Shown here piece by piece: positions 11,781 through 25,874 of a stretch of 64,000 nt of DNA (position 1 is its first letter; each line of letters starts with the position of its first letter). Origin of the DNA: Holothuria scabra (taxonomy: Eukaryota; Echinodermata; Holothuroidea; Aspidochirotida; Holothuriidae); assembly GCA_037179385.1 (NCBI GenBank), contig CM074189.1, positions 20,719,020-20,783,019 on the forward strand, in the 5' to 3' direction. The notes beneath the pieces are model-generated. The model did no database searches and was not told the DNA's origin. It saw only the letters and a list, made by a program, of their open reading frames with translations. The position numbers and the translations under genes are program-made.

Positions 11781-14700
11781 CAATTAAATAAGAAAAATAA
11801 GTTTAAAGTATCAGAACAAAAAAAAAAAAGAAGGAACAAAAAAAAAGGGGGAAAAACACAAATATGTAGTTTCTTCATATTTCAAAGTATTTCCAAATGT
11901 GAGACATTTAGTTCTGTCTAAAGCAAGGCTAAAAGAAGTACAGTAAGAATCACTGAGAAGAAAAAAGTGCATTGACCTTAAAAAGGAACAGCAGCTTTCA
12001 CATTTTAGAGCAAGAAGAACCTTGCACTCTAATACCATGAGGGGGGTTGGGGGGTGCGGGGGTGGGGGGGGGGTAAGATCAGGTTGGAAAGGTTCTGAGA
12101 GTTCCTTCCCATGAAATTTGGGCATCTGGAGAGAAATTTGGGCATGCCACTAGGAAGATGGGGAGGGGTATTTTCCTTAAATTTTGTTCATGTAAATTCA
12201 AGAATTTTAACCTGCAAGTTTGGTTTTGCCCAAATGGCCCTTTGCCAGAGGGTTGGGACGACTTTAGAAAAAGCAAGAACCCTCCCCCTAGCCCCATCTT
12301 GACCCTGTCCGTTTATTTGACCACACCAGCCCTCGATCCTGCTCCCTGCCCCCATCCTAGCTGTACCTTAATTTGACAATTACTGTGAATTTATTCATTG
12401 TAGTGTTGAGGGTAAGAAAATTTCTGTCCCACAAAGGAAAAAAAGAATATATCCTTCTAGTTCAAAAATTGAAATTTCACTGTGACAAACTTCTTCTTGT
12501 TAGATTTAAATAGCTGGTCAATGCACTTCACTGGAATTCATTAGGTTTTTTTTTTCCTCTCTCTCTCCAAAGAAGGCACAACTTTAGTTATAAGCTGAAA
12601 ATACATACAGAAGATAGGAAGAGAAATGAGTATAATTTTTCTACAGTCCTCCTGAACCTCTGGCAAAGAGCCCTTTGGTGAAACAAAAAGAAGAAAAATG
12701 TATATAATAATTTACAATATTTACAGTATGATTATGAAACTTGCAAAGCATTTCAAACAGAAACATTTTATCTGGTTCAAGTAATTCATTGGTGTTATCC
12801 TGGAAATTGGAAAAGAAACTTTTCAAAACCTGACTAATATTAAGTTCTGCCAATTGAATTTCAAAATGAGATCAGTTAAAAATATATAGATCTAGCTCAG
12901 CACCCTCACCTTGTTATGAGCCTTGTTGATATCTTGTGTCATCCCAGGTAGTCTTGCACTGTCAAAATATTTTTCAGAAATTAGTTTAAACTGTTGACAT
13001 ATCTTATTCCCCCTTTGCAGAAAGTTGACAGGTCCAAAAGTTCTTCAAAATGAAACAGGGACCTAAAGAACTGACAAAACTTTTTGAACTTTAAAACAAT
13101 GTTTTACGTCAAATAGAATTCACCCCATTTCACATAAAATGGTGAAAAACATTTTCCCATGATGAAATTGAAGATGATGTCAATTTCTTCCATTTAATCC
13201 TCACAGTCTGTTGGCATAGATTGGTTCAATATTATTTGGTCAACCTGTACAGTAATGGTATAGTCCAGATATTATTAGCCAATCAACCAATGGTATGGCA
13301 GCAGCTGAATTGGAGGTCTGTTCACTCTGAGCAAAGAAAGAGTGTGAAGGTCTTTCAATACTATGAGCATCACAAGTTTTCTGGTACGGTGCTCTGTTGT
13401 ATTGAAGTGAATTTAGCATTCATAATACTAAGTGCTGTACGTCTGTACTAGCTGTTACATACTGCTATATGGTAGGAGGACCATGTACTATTGGATATAT
13501 AGGATTACTGCACTACTGCAGATATTTTTTGTTGGTAAGTAAAAGAAAGATTTAAGTATTTTTTGGTCATTTTCTGCTTCAACTCTGCTACTTTGTTGAC
13601 TTGTTCATGAAACTGCCATTACTTAGCCATGATGACAGTATACTCTACTTTAGCACTGGTTTTGCATTCCTTAGTCTGGAGTGGTATTTTTGCTTAGGAA
13701 CTATTCAATTTTGGGATATTCTTGTAAAGTTATGCTTTATTTCGATGATAAAAAACTGAAAATCTTATCTTACTTAGTATTTTAATGAAGAAATAACTGG
13801 TACATGCCTTTTCTCATAGTCTTAATCAAGTTATAGCATTTTAGCCAATGGAGGGCATGTTAGTTGCACTAAGTAAGGGGTTTTTACTGAACCCAGGAGG
13901 TTCCCAACTAAATGACTATTACCCTTTTTATCATGTGTGGGTGTTCATAAAACTGAATAGCCAACCATCTCTATGACTGTTGCCTTTTTTTCCTTTTCAT
14001 TTTTTTCTTTTTGAGATCCTTATTTACATGAATTTGATGGACCTAGAGTTGTTACTTGTTTAAGTTGCTCTAGATGTCACCAAAGGCTGATACTTTAAGT
14101 TGCAATTTTCTCTGCTTTTCACTTTTTAATGCAAGATAAAAAAAAAGAGGAAAAAATAGGCCCCATACTGCTAATTGGATATCTTAGGAAAGAACACTTT
14201 CACCAGCATTACAAAATATCCTGCTTTCCCTGAGGAAGAAACTTTGCTACAGAGCCTCTTTTGGCATTATAGTGAACTTTGCAATTATTTCCCCTTGGTT
14301 GGATTTCGTTTTACTCATTATTGTGGTGTTTGCTTGGATTGCCATAAGTAATACACAGAGTGTGTAGCTTATTATGTCAAATAGGACATACCAAGGAAGT
14401 ACTGTACTATATCTTTGCTGTGATGTATTTGTGTAACATACAGCACATGTAGAAAGGGGTGCAAAACGGTCATTTAAAATGGAAAGACCGATGTATGCCT
14501 TTCTAAGAAATTCTTTAGGGTCATCTACACAGGCCCTTTTTGAAATAACAAGAGACAAGAATATTGGGATAGCTATTTGGAAATAATAAATTAAGAATGA
14601 ATATTGATGTATAGTGAATTATGTCAATGGTGAATACCTCACCCATGTTTTATCTTGGCATGTGATGTCAATGTAACCGAGGAAGAAATTTGGAACAACA

Positions 14701-15880
14701 AATGCAGCAGGGGGGGGGAGGGAAGCGAGCAGTTGTATTGTAAAAGGTGGGTGTTAGAAATAAGGTCTCTTAAGGGCCCTCCCTTAATGCCACAAAAGGA
14801 TTGTTTAATGCTGTATTTTTAGCTCATTAGCTAGTGGAGTAGAAGTTCTATTTCTTATTTTTCAAATGGATTTATCTAAAGGTGTGCAGCCTAATGATGT
14901 TTTATAACTGTCATTTATGCAAGGCAAGTTGCCAATTAATTTAGTTAGATGGAGCTGAACGACACACCAACACAAATGTGTTATGTAGTTTCAACAAGTT
15001 AGACAAGTTTCAACTGGGGTGAAAATACTCAAAAAAGGGGGAAGGGACAGTAAAAAGGTTAAATGTGGAGTCAATTTCAGTGAAAATGATAACAAAGCGG
15101 GAGTCATGTCAGAAATTTCTATCATGTTTACTTTCCTTGAGAAAGCCAAGAACAAGGGAAGAATCTGTTCGTCCAAACAAGTTTTCAGGTCTGGCATGCT
15201 GTCAATTTAAGACAGCATGGAAGCTGAATTAATACAGAGGAAAATACAGAGGGAATTTTATTTTCAGAGGAAAATATTACAAAAAGTGTTGGGATTTGTC
15301 TTGCTTCATTTTTAAAATGAATATGACTGACTTGTTTGATTTCAATGATTTAGTTCCAGTTGATATATTTTAACAGTAGGCAATGACAATTAATGTCCAG
15401 GTAGTCCTTTAATTAACCCGAGACTGTTAACTAGAGAAATTTGAAAAGTAAAGCTGTAGAAATTTAGTTAAATCAGATGTAATGACACACCAACATAAAT
15501 GTGTTATGTCAACTAGATAAAAAAGTTATAAGTTCAGGTGCGTCAGGTGATTATAACGACATACCAACATGAATGTGTTATAAAGTGTCAGAATTAACTT
15601 GACAAAAAGTTCAAAGCTTAAATTATTTTTTAAGTATGGCTCAAGTTCAAGTTTGGTTTGGCTTTATTCGCCTCTTATCTTTTGAAGTGGCAAATGCCAG
15701 GGCATATTCCACAACCCCAGCCCATGGAGGTGTCAATGGCTTCAGAGTAAAAATCCCACATTTTGTCAAATCTGAACACCATATGCATACCTTCTTTTCC
15801 CCCCATATCACTCCCTATGCCAGCATTTTTTGCAATTAACTATTGGAGCTAAATTTCAGTAGAACTGTTTATATTTTGGT
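11781..15880. other. No gene seen; G-rich tract and short repeated motif
   Basis: A G-rich tract lies at 12041-12073 and a shorter one at 14710-14722. Three copies of an ACACCAACA...TGTGTTAT motif lie at 14961-15582 (listed separately). I found no splice-flanked coding exon. Confidence 0.4.
14961..15582 (+). repeat. Interspersed 22-25 bp motif, three direct copies
   Basis: ACACACCAACAnnAATGTGTTAT appears at about 14962-14984 and 15486-15507. A close variant, ACATACCAACATGAATGTGT, lies at about 15559-15580. A fourth, inverted copy lies at 21986-22007. The motif is itself partly palindromic (AACACAT against ATGTGTT). Confidence 0.7.
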
Positions 15881-16131
15881 TTAAAGGTTTACAGAGCAGT
15901 CCCCATGCAATTATTTTGAGGCAACAGCTAAATATCACAATTTTCCTCTTAATTCTCTTTCATCATATTTTATAATTTTAATTTTCCATATTCAATGTAA
16001 AACAAGCATTTACTTCTAGTAAATTTCATATTTGAAGAGAAAAATTGATTGTCACATGACTCTCAATAGCCAATCATTAGACAGGACCTTGTACACAACT
16101 TAAAGTTGGGGTGACTGCTTTTGCCCTTTAA
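15881..16131 (+). mobile_element. Family C MITE, copy 3
   Basis: This 251-bp copy starts TTAAAGGTTTACAGAGCAGT and ends gttggggtgactgcttttgcccTTTAA. GTCACATGAC is at 16051-16060 and CCAAT at 16070-16074. An AAAAC microsatellite follows (16138-16173). Confidence 0.8.
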
Positions 16132-19100
16132 CTCCTAACAAAAACAAAACAAAAACAAAACAAAAACAAAAAAGAAAATAAAGAAAAAACACTGGAAAGA
16201 AGCATATAAGAAAAGAAGTAGTTTGGTAACTCTTGAAAGCTCCATTTCTTGATTGGCCAAAAGTTTTTGTGATTTTGTCCATGTAATGTTGTTTTTTATT
16301 GCACCCCTGGATCAGCAGTAATTCCACTTCAGTAACATCTCTTGTGACCTGTTGTGCTGTTCTCTGCCTCTCAGCCACATGATTGGCTACTTAAAGCAAC
16401 CAATGCCTGATGGCCTACTTCAACATGTTATTGATTAGACTTCTTCTCCAAAACAAGAATTGAAGAAACTCTGTTTTTGGCATATAGGAGCTTCAAATTC
16501 CCTAACCTGTCGAAAAACCTCTCCTTTCTCTGTCAGGCAAGGGATATCCGAGTTCAAGTGGTTTAATAAAGATCTTGAGCAGTGCTCAAGAGTTTGGCAA
16601 ATGTATTTTAATCTAAATTAAATATTCCTGACAAGAGCCTAGCAGCATTCTTCTTTTTCTTACACATACTCCTCACCGAAGCCTTTTCCCACTTAAAGAA
16701 GAAAATTTGAATTGACAGAAAATTGCTATTATGTTACGTGCTTGAAATTCTTCCTTACGTTTGGCTCTAGCAGTGCCGACTGCAGATTGAAAATCACTTG
16801 AAACTTGGGTTTCCTATATATATCAAAAGTACATGAAATTCGTGAAGAGATACTTGTCAAAATTTGCAGCAGACTTATTTTGGATACCAGCTGCTACTGT
16901 CCACGAATATTTTAGTTTGCATCTCTGAAATCTTGCCAGAAGACCTGCCCCTGTTTTTTTTTATTTCTCCCAGTATGAACTTGTTAGCATTTATAACACA
17001 CTTTAAGGCAAGAAGAAAACAGGCCGGACAGTGTGCCAATTGAACTGTAATGTCCCAAAGAAAAACATTCCATAGATATTATAGTTTTAAAGTCTATTTG
17101 GGAGGTGGAAGGGGCAGGTGGGGGATGGGTTGGGGTGGGAGATGTTCATTGTTTGGTATGTAGCTTTGGCCTATCAATACGCATTTTAGTAGTAGTATGG
17201 ATGAGTTCAACTGACTATGGTCATCTGATATCAAAGTACAGCCATAGTATAGAGAGAGCCTCAGTTAATTCACAATTCTGGAGTAGCCAGGAGTTTGCAT
17301 ATTTATTCTTTTGATAAATCCTGTTTAGAGGGAAGAAAAATGATATGTACTGTAAGATGGACATCATGGTAATTGTACTCCTAACTCAACATTTACATTT
17401 CATTAGATTCAGCATCATCTTAAGACCTTGAGAGCAAATGAAGAGACAACGAAGGGTTCGTCCACATCAGTTTGTGAATATATCAGGCATTGGAACAGTT
17501 GGTAGGAAAGATTCAAATTCTGAAGACACTAAAGACGTAAAAAGGGGCATATTGTGGGAAAATGTAAGCACGCAAATGTGCAATATGGCACAACGAATGG
17601 CACAAGCCTGTTGTTGAGTTAGTTTGATAGTGAAAAGCTTTTGTTCAGAATTGTCAAGTTTAATTTTTTTCTTTATGTTTCAGTCATGCATGAAATATGA
17701 TAGTATTTGATATCAGGAAACAGATGAAAATGAAGCAATTTGGGGCCCTCTGAAGGTGCTGAAGGGAACAGTGAAAACTTTTGTTTTTTTGGTTCAAAGA
17801 GTAAAGAAAGTGATATTTAAGAGTGCTTCTTTAGCATGTTGACTAAAAATTAATTTGTAAGCTCACTCCAAATGGGGGAGGGGGGAGGGAGGGGGGTGGA
17901 GAAAGGAAGAAATGTATGATGGAGGTACTATTAAAATTAATAGTTATCACAAGGGCAGTTTTCTAACTCAAACTTGCAGGTAGCACTGGTTGCCAGGGAA
18001 TACCTTCATTACTGTGTATGCTCATTGGCCCTTGTTTTCAAAACTGGCAGTGCCCATTCATCTCTTAAAAGGAAGTATATCCCGAAAGATAGTATTTGAC
18101 ATTTTATGGGGATCTGTGCTTCTGCAGTAAATGAGTACTATATACAGTAAAGGGTTGAAATGGCAAGATCAGTTGCCCCAAAACGTTTTTTTGAAGCAAG
18201 AGCTAAACCAGATTTATGTAAGGTACTGTAAAATACACAGTAACTGTCCCATGCTTGAATGTAGTAAATTCTGTTGTTAGTGTAAGTCATTCATCAGCAT
18301 ATTGTAGACAAAATCAGCCTCAATGACTGAGAATTCCACGTAAAATGTAAACATGGAAATTATTCGTGTTCCTGTATCTAGTAATTGTTTACACAGCTTA
18401 TTCGTGTGCCACATATTAATCCACACATCTTAAAAACACGTCTAGAGCATAGTTGCCACTAGATATTTAGATGCGTTCAAATATATGCTGCTTTAGGGGG
18501 CGAGTCTGGAGATAAATCCATATGATTTTCATTAGCTGAACCGTCCATCGGGCTGTCTTATGCATTCTGTAGCAAATTTATTTGTATCTTCTGAAGTAAT
18601 TTATGTATAGCCATTGTTTAAACTACACAATACTACTGAATATTTAAAGGGGTGTCTTACCATCTTTACGAACTTATTTGTGAAAAACAATGTGGGTGTT
18701 CATACATGATGTATTAAGTACGAGTTTGAATTAATGCATAGCCTGTTCTCTAAGCAATAGTTCATAGGCCCCTAGCTCACTTGAAGCATAAAGAATCTCC
18801 AAATATTTAACTCTGCAATGCAAGCAGTTTTGAACGTCATAAATACTTAAACAAAATTATGAGGGATTTTAATCCCAGCTGCTTTCATGAGGTACCTTGC
18901 ATTAAATGATTGTTTATTAGATTCAAAGATAAAAGATTTGACCATGCCTGCCTTACTCAGTGCTGGAGGCTTCATAGTGGAGGGAGCAGAACTTTTCTCA
19001 GGTTGTTTTAAGAGTAAAGGCTTTTCACTTAAATTGTTAAGTGTTCGAGGGTTCATGGGGAGGGATATGGTGTCGGGGAAGACTAGGAGGGGGCAATGCC

Positions 19101-21688
19101 AACCTCCCCTAAGAGCTTTAAATGCATCAAATTTGATGTTTTGCCAAAAATACAAGATAACATGGTCAGGCCATTGTTTTTCCCTCTTTGACTGAGTTGA
19201 CTTATGGACTAGGATAATTGACATCAAGATTGAGTAGCTAACAGAACTTTAAAAAAAAATTAATTAAAAATTGTATTTTTGCGGTCGCTTGTATATTATG
19301 TATCAAGTTGAAAACCCTTTGTGACCACATGCATGTATATAATGTGTGAATGAAGTTAAAAATTGTGTGTGATTTAAATATGCTTGAGTAATGTGTGTGA
19401 AGTCAAAAAGCCTTTATGATTGTGTTTATAATGTATGCCAAGCTGCATCCATTCTTCCTAACATGTTGCTACTGTACCATGGAATTTGAAATTTTGCATT
19501 TCACCTCTCCACATCAAGAACAATTTTGCTTGTGGCTGTTAGTATATCTAGATATGTATGTTGGGGTTTTTTTTTTCATTTTGGTTGTGTAGAAAGACCT
19601 GAAAAAGCCTTCAAAAATTTAAATTTATTTTCCCATGTGAAATCACATAAATGTCATCCCAACAGTTGACCAAAATCAATGACGTTGGCAATGTAACATT
19701 TTGTACGAAAGATTGTAGATCTCGGGGTAATTGTATGATGCCCAGTGTGTCATATGACATGGTCTTTATCTTGTCGCTGGAATTCCATCCTCAAAAACTT
19801 GCTCCGAATGAGATGGTGACAAGAAATATATGCACTCAAACCTGCAAGTTGTAACACTTGAGGCCCATTGGGTGTCAGGATATGACAATGGTGTCAGTTG
19901 ATCCCAGGCACACCACTTAAACAAGTATATTGCATGAAGTAGGAGACCAAGAGAGGTTGAAATTAATGTTTTAACATCATTTGCTGAGAATATTAAAGTT
20001 AAAGGTACTCTCCATAACTTAATTTATGTGTCAATATTACTATCATGGCTATTTTTATGGTATGGACTAGAAAAAAAAATTGTCTATTTCTCAGGGCATC
20101 TCTGAGCACTGGCCTTTAAATGGCAACTTTAAGTCTTCTGCAGGCATGACTTAAAGGAACTGGGTTCATTATAGATATGCCACATGTTTGAACATAATTA
20201 GACTATATTCATTTGCTAGAGTCATCCTGTGTTTCTGTCAGCATGTAAATTAAACACTTTTTTCCAGCTTCATCCAATATGAATTACGATCAGATTCTAT
20301 GGTATATACTTTTGCATATAATTTGGCTCAATTTACTTAGTTAGATTCTTAGGAATTACCATCATGTATGTAGATAAATGTACTTCTTCCAGCCTCTGTC
20401 AAAATATTCAACATGAAAAGTAAAGGCAGTGTCTTTTGTTCCAAATTTTTGCAATTTGCCCTGCAGAAGGGATAGCATTTTTGATACCTTTGTTTCACTG
20501 GACACAGCATTGTTGGATGATAAATTTGACCTGTGACCTTTTTGAGTAGGCTAATCATGGCAGATTTGACCTGTTGCTTTGTTACTTTTCTTCAGCTCAC
20601 TCTTACCTCTAGAGCTGTTCTCATCTATTCATTATGTGCATGAACCATGAGGGGGTAATTTCCTTTCCAGCGCACATGCAAGCAGCCAAGCAAGAATCAA
20701 TTTGATATAGATTTAATCCACTAGGCAGGGCTAGTCAATTTATTTGAACAGCCCTGATTTGACTTCTTTTGTTGGTCAAGTCCTGTCCAAAGGATTATAC
20801 CAAGGAAGTGGTAATGGCCCTTTAGTAAAGTCAAATGCTGCTTTAAGCCATTCTTCCACCCCTTCCTGATGCTTTAAAGTAACTGTAGACCATTGTGTAG
20901 GCCACTTCCCTTCCAAGTATAGTGCAGATAAAGATTTAGCCTTGCTCACAATACATCAACCTTTTCTAGCTAAAAGTGCAGGACAAAGGGGTTGGGATAT
21001 CCTGAAATAATTACCCCACATTTCAGAATGGCTAAGACTTGACTGATTTCATCAGCCTGGCCTTCATTGTCAGTTCGACACTTAACATGCTCCTGACAGT
21101 TGTTGGAAAATAACTGAGAATTGTTAATCAACTTCACACACTTGTTAACTTTCACAGATGGCCCCTTGTATATATAAAGCATGATTGCTGTTACAGTAAC
21201 AACTCTGCAAATTGTCAGTACAATATTTAACCTGATGCAGTACTCTTTGAGTTTTTAGGTCAAAATACTTTTCTTAGAAACCTTCAAGCTACATGTGTGT
21301 AAATAAAACGGTCCATTAAAGAAAGGGAAAAAAAAGCCACTTGTATAGCCAACTGATATTAAGATAGGAAAATGGAAATTTTTTTTTTTCTACTGTGGGG
21401 AAGGGGGGGGGATGCCCCGTGGAGTTGAAATAACAACTCAGTGCCTGCCCTTTTGCATTTTTCACTGGATGAAAACACTGTTAGGAGAGATTGTCACACA
21501 CATGCAATGAAATCAACACATACCCTCAAAGCGAACAGCTTCGCGTAGGATATGTTTGTATTTATTGTAATTCGCAACATAAACTTCCACGGGTGGGCTG
21601 GGGGTTGTAGAAAAAAAAAACGACCACGGTATGTTAGGGGCGACTAAAGGAAAACCAAATTTGAACCTGAGCCATACTTGAAAGTAAT
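16132..21688. other. No gene seen; a family C fragment
   Basis: Positions 18149-18215 are the 5' end of a family C element (gttgccccaaaacg, then tttgaagcaagagctaaa) with the rest missing. A G-rich tract lies at 17873-17900. At 18847-19227 both strands are open for more than 100 codons, but neither reading is recognisable and such lengths are expected by chance here. Confidence 0.4.
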
Positions 21689-21953
21689 TTAAAGTGCAGG
21701 AGCAGTCATCCCATATTGAAGAAGTGTAGTAGACTGTCCTGCAGTTTCATGATTGGCTGTTGGGAGTCGTGTGACAATGTTTTTTCTCTTCAAATGTGAA
21801 ATTTACCAGAAATAACCGCTTGGTTTTCCTTGAATATGTAATAGCAAAGTCATGAAATGTAATGAAAGATACTTTGAAGAGAAATAAGCTGCAAACTGTG
21901 TTATTTAGCTTTTTCTTATAAATAAGTTTGGGGTGACTGCTCTTTACCTTTAA
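21689..21953 (-). mobile_element. Family C MITE, copy 4
   Basis: This is a reversed 265-bp copy bounded by TTAAAGTGCAGGAGCAGTCA and a gggtgactgctctttacctTTAA end. It includes the complement of the CCAAT block (atgattggct). The M-box region reads gtcgtgtgacaa, so that site is changed here. Confidence 0.75.
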
Positions 21954-22924
21954 ACTTTGACATTTTTATCAAGTTGACACTCATGTAACACATCCATGTT
22001 GGTGTGTATAATATGTCATCGAACTGATCTAAATTGTTTCAGAGGCACCATTCAAGATTTGACAACTGTCATCCTACATAGTGGGTGCCTTTTTTGTATT
22101 TTTTTTTCTAAGTTAAAGGACATTATTTAAAAAAAAAATATTTTCATGTTCAGTAAAAAATGAAGAGAAAAGTAAATTGAAAAAATTAAACAAAAACTTG
22201 AAAAAAAAAGACATTTTGGACAGACTGCAGGAGTGTGGAGACTTTTAACTTGACAAAGATGCAAGATTTTGAAGTGGTTGGCCTCAAACTGATCTTATCT
22301 CCCCTTACTCATGTTTCATCTGTGCTAACTTTGGGGATCCTTCCGGGGTGTCATGACATTGGTCGTTAAATAATTGAGGGCTTTCACTCTCAAGCACAGC
22401 AAAAAAAAAATTAGAACTTAATTTATTTTTCTCAGTTGAGCATGGTCAAAGGAAAAACACTTTTGTCGTTGTGGGTTAGGAGATATTTTCAAGAGACAGC
22501 ATTTAAGGAGGTGAATTTTTGATGATTGTTTGCTAGTAGTAAGTAAACACTGTAGTACTGGACAGGGACACAACCCACTTTCTACATGAGAAATGTTGAG
22601 GAATGAGACCAGTTGTGGGAAAGATTTACATCACATTTGGACAGACTTCTGTCATTTAGGGCTGGTTTATAGGATTTGTACAGTATATAAACATAATCAA
22701 ATGAAGAAATTCTCCAGACCCTACCAAAATTTTTAGGTTATGTATGTACAGTACTTTTCTTCAATATTATGCAAGATAATTACAGCCATCCTCTTAATTA
22801 TCTTTTGCAAAACGAGATCAAATTTTCCTAGAAGTGCCAATATGATATTTAGTTTACCCTAACTCCAGTACTAATTGTCATTCCTCCTATTTACACCACA
22901 ATGTACTAAATCTCATCAACTTAA
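21954..22924. other. No gene seen
   Basis: This stretch carries A-rich and T-rich runs (22090-22210) and the inverted copy of the ACACCAACA motif at 21986-22007. Confidence 0.4.
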
Positions 22925-23180
22925 CTGACTGCATGGTCAAGTGGCTAGAGCATCCGACTTGTAGTAGGGAGGTTGGGAGTTCAAGTCCTGGCCGCTGGCC
23001 ATATTGTACTGAAGACTTTAAAAACTGAAAGCACTGCCATTGTGCTTGGTGCTCAGCATTAGCAATGGAGAAGGGAAAACGATAAGCCAATGAGCCGCAA
23101 CTGGAAAAAGACTAGTGGCCGGCTGGACTTGAACCAATTGGTTGGAACCTGGGCCGTAAAACTCTATCTACGTAACTTAC
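22925..23180 (+). mobile_element. tRNA-derived SINE, copy 2, best preserved
   Basis: A tRNA-like head has an intact Pol III A box, TGGTCAAGTGG (22934-22944), and a B box, GTTCAAGTC (22979-22987). The body includes gaagactttaaaaactgaaa, gtgcttggtgctcagcatta, gagccgcaactgg and ttgaaccaattggttgg. There is no clear poly-A tail. It looks like a parent-type copy for the other five in the window. Confidence 0.85.
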
Positions 23181-24319
23181 CTTTTACATGCTTGCACTTG
23201 CCTGAGGTAACTTCCTATTGGTTTGTTTTACTTTTTCTTAATTCCTGTTTGAGTGATATCCCTTGTATGTAAATATTTTGGAACTTTTCTTATTGTCTAT
23301 TTGTTTGTATGGTTTGAATGGGAGCATTCAGTCACTCTTTGTGGGGTCTTGTAATAAAGTTGAACTTCTTATTCTAACTTTTATCAGCAAAATTATGCAG
23401 TAAGTTGTTTAAGTTCTATAAAATACATTTGTGTTAATGTACCAGTTGGGAAATTCGGCACTTTTGGCTGGGTCAGAAGGTCACCATGACAACTGTGTCG
23501 ACTATGTTGCAACATGCATTAATTCATCCACTTGATGGTATGTAAAATATAGAATAAAGTATGCAACATTGCACAGTACTAATATCCTAGCTCCAGTATG
23601 AATTTGATCCTTTTCAGCCCCCCACCCCTCACCCTGTAAAAGTTCAAGTCTGGCACTATAGCTAGGTCATTATTTAACTTTATGCTACTATGCAACATGC
23701 ACTGTATGCCACTGGTGCAGCTGTACATCTTCCAGTTCACATGTATATCTGCATACAGAAGTCCCAGTACACTACAGCATAAAGGGACATGTACGCCTAT
23801 CAATAAATTGAGTGATTTTATTATGGTTCATGTTGAAATTAAGTTCACAGGCTTTTTGACCCCCATAACCCCTATTGACAATAGCAAGCCTTGTGAAAAT
23901 AGATCATTTACTTCTGGTTTCCCTTAAAAGTATTTTATATTCCCTTGCTGAAAGGGCAGACTGTAAAAGTTGGAAGGTAAAATGGATAGTTGAGAGACAA
24001 TTTTCAATTCAGTTGGCAAGCTACTGGGGAAAGAAACTCCTTTGAAGTAGGATTAGTGTTGTTGACTTTAGGGCTGTTTAGAGGGCCTAATGTTAAATAA
24101 TTATATCAGTATATCTAACAGGGAATTTGTGGTGCATTGATATTGAATGGGGGATATTATGAGTAATATTTTCTTCCATCTGTCTCTATGACTACAGGGC
24201 AGGTGCGAGGCAAGCAATATCAGGGTTTTATTCAAAGAATAAAGTTGCTTGCAAAACACTTTGACGGCCTCATAGGTTCTAGACATGCACATGGTTTAGC
24301 TATCAGTGTGTCTGCCACA
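23181..24319. other. No gene seen
   Basis: I found no recognised element or coding exon in this stretch. Confidence 0.4.
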
Positions 24320-24610
24320 GTGAGTTAATTGGTCAACTTGCCTCATCCCCCTCCCCTCCCACCTTTCAAAAAGGAATAGGGAAAAATTTTGTTTTACCCC
24401 ATCACCTTTTATTTTCGAAAAATTAAAAAAATGCCAATATCTTGGTTTCTTATTCGGGAAGAGGTCATACACCTTTGCAGCAGTGTTTGAACTTTCATAA
24501 ATAAATAGCCTTGAAAACCATGCAGATTGCACCTTTAATATGGGCCTTGAAGCAAGCTTTCATGATCTCCACGGAGCCCACTTGTAACTTTGACCAAGAA
24601 CAGCATAAAT
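24320..24610 (+). repeat. Family E dispersed repeat, copy 2
   Basis: It matches copies 1 and 3 through cacctttgcagcagtg, aaataaatagccttgaaaacc and ggccttgaagcaagctttc. Only the C-rich half of the head hairpin remains (ccccctcccctccc). Confidence 0.55.
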
Positions 24611-24896
24611 TTAGAAGAAGGGTTTGATAGTAATGTAAAATCCCCCTTTTTTAATTTCTGTGAGAATCCCATTATATGTATATTTATTATATTACAGTAT
24701 ATGTTAACTGGTTTTTGCTCAAGGAAGACGTTTCTGGTAAACACATTTATTACCCTTTGACTATGCCTTCACTTCAGCTAATTTCATTCCCAATCTCACC
24801 ATACAAACTTTTACTTAGTGTTGAACAATGAACACAACAAATCCCTGGCAATCTGCAATTCAAATTCGAGCATTCGCCACAAACTTGCTCTGAAAA

Positions 24897-25124
24897 CAAA
24901 GCTAAATAACACAATTTTCCCCTTATTTCTCTTCAAAGTATCTTTCATTACATTTTGTGACTTTACTAATTATGCATATTCAAGGTAAACCAAGCAGTTA
25001 TTGTAAGTAAATTTCATTTTTGAAGAGCAAAATGTTGTCACATGACTCCCAACAGCCAATCATAAATGAAACTGGAAAGTCGGCTACACTTCTTCAATTT
25101 GGTATGACTGCTCTTGCCCTTTAA
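24897..25124 (+). mobile_element. Family C MITE, copy 5, 5' end missing
   Basis: The match to family C starts at aaagctaaataacacaatt and runs to tatgactgctcttgcccTTTAA. GTCACATGAC is at 25037-25046 and CCAAT at 25056-25060. The first 40 bp or so are absent. Confidence 0.75.
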
Positions 25125-25874
25125 GGGAAAAAGAACCAAGAACCATAAACAATGAAGTTTATAGAAATCAGCACAGAATGAAATCCAAACCAGAACTTCA
25201 GGAATTGATAGTTGCTCTGCTGGAATGCCCTAAATCCTGTTTTTTTTTTTTTTTTTTTTTGAACATGCTATCTGCTAAAATGTTCAAAATTCTTTTTTTG
25301 TTATAGGAAATTTCATAAGGTTATCAGAGTGAAAATCCTTATAAATTCATAAGACCACATATGCTATCAATTAAACTATTACATAATACCTCAAGGCCTG
25401 TGGTCATTATCTTTGGGTGTCCTTCTCTTCTCAGTAATAGTTTCGCGTTTCTTCTTATCATTCCCTGGGGATGAGGTTTCATTTTCTTTCCAAGAGATAA
25501 AACTTCAACCGCCAATGGTATCTGAACCCCTGATTGATCAGGAATTAGGTGGTTGGCCAGTTGGAGCTGGTGTTATCTTACATTTCCTGCTTTCTTTATG
25601 TATATCATGAAGGTCACCAGCAACTGATGAGTTCTGGCTGATGAGTGTTAGAATCCCTTGAAATTGTGTGTTGTTTTATGTGGCTCCATTCGGTGTGGCG
25701 GATTCACTGCTTTGAGGGTCAGTGAGTTGCCCCATGACAGTACTGGTTTCAGATATGCTGTGTGTTTCTTTGCAGGGAGAGCTCTCACAACTCCCTGGTC
25801 ATGGCATTTTATCTGAATTATTACAGTGCAATATCTGTAATATTGCTCTGCACTATACATGAAGGTAATTTGTC
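25125..25874. other. No gene seen
   Basis: A long poly-T run lies at about 25240-25260. Nothing else is recognised. Confidence 0.4.

Noticed and set aside
18847..19227. 126-codon minus-strand and 102-codon plus-strand overlapping frames
   Set aside because: Both strands are open, neither reading is recognisable, and about two frames of this length are expected by chance in 64 kb of AT-rich DNA.
22930..22995. A tRNA gene
   Set aside because: A and B boxes are present, but the cloverleaf arms do not pair well and the same head is joined to a SINE body at other sites.
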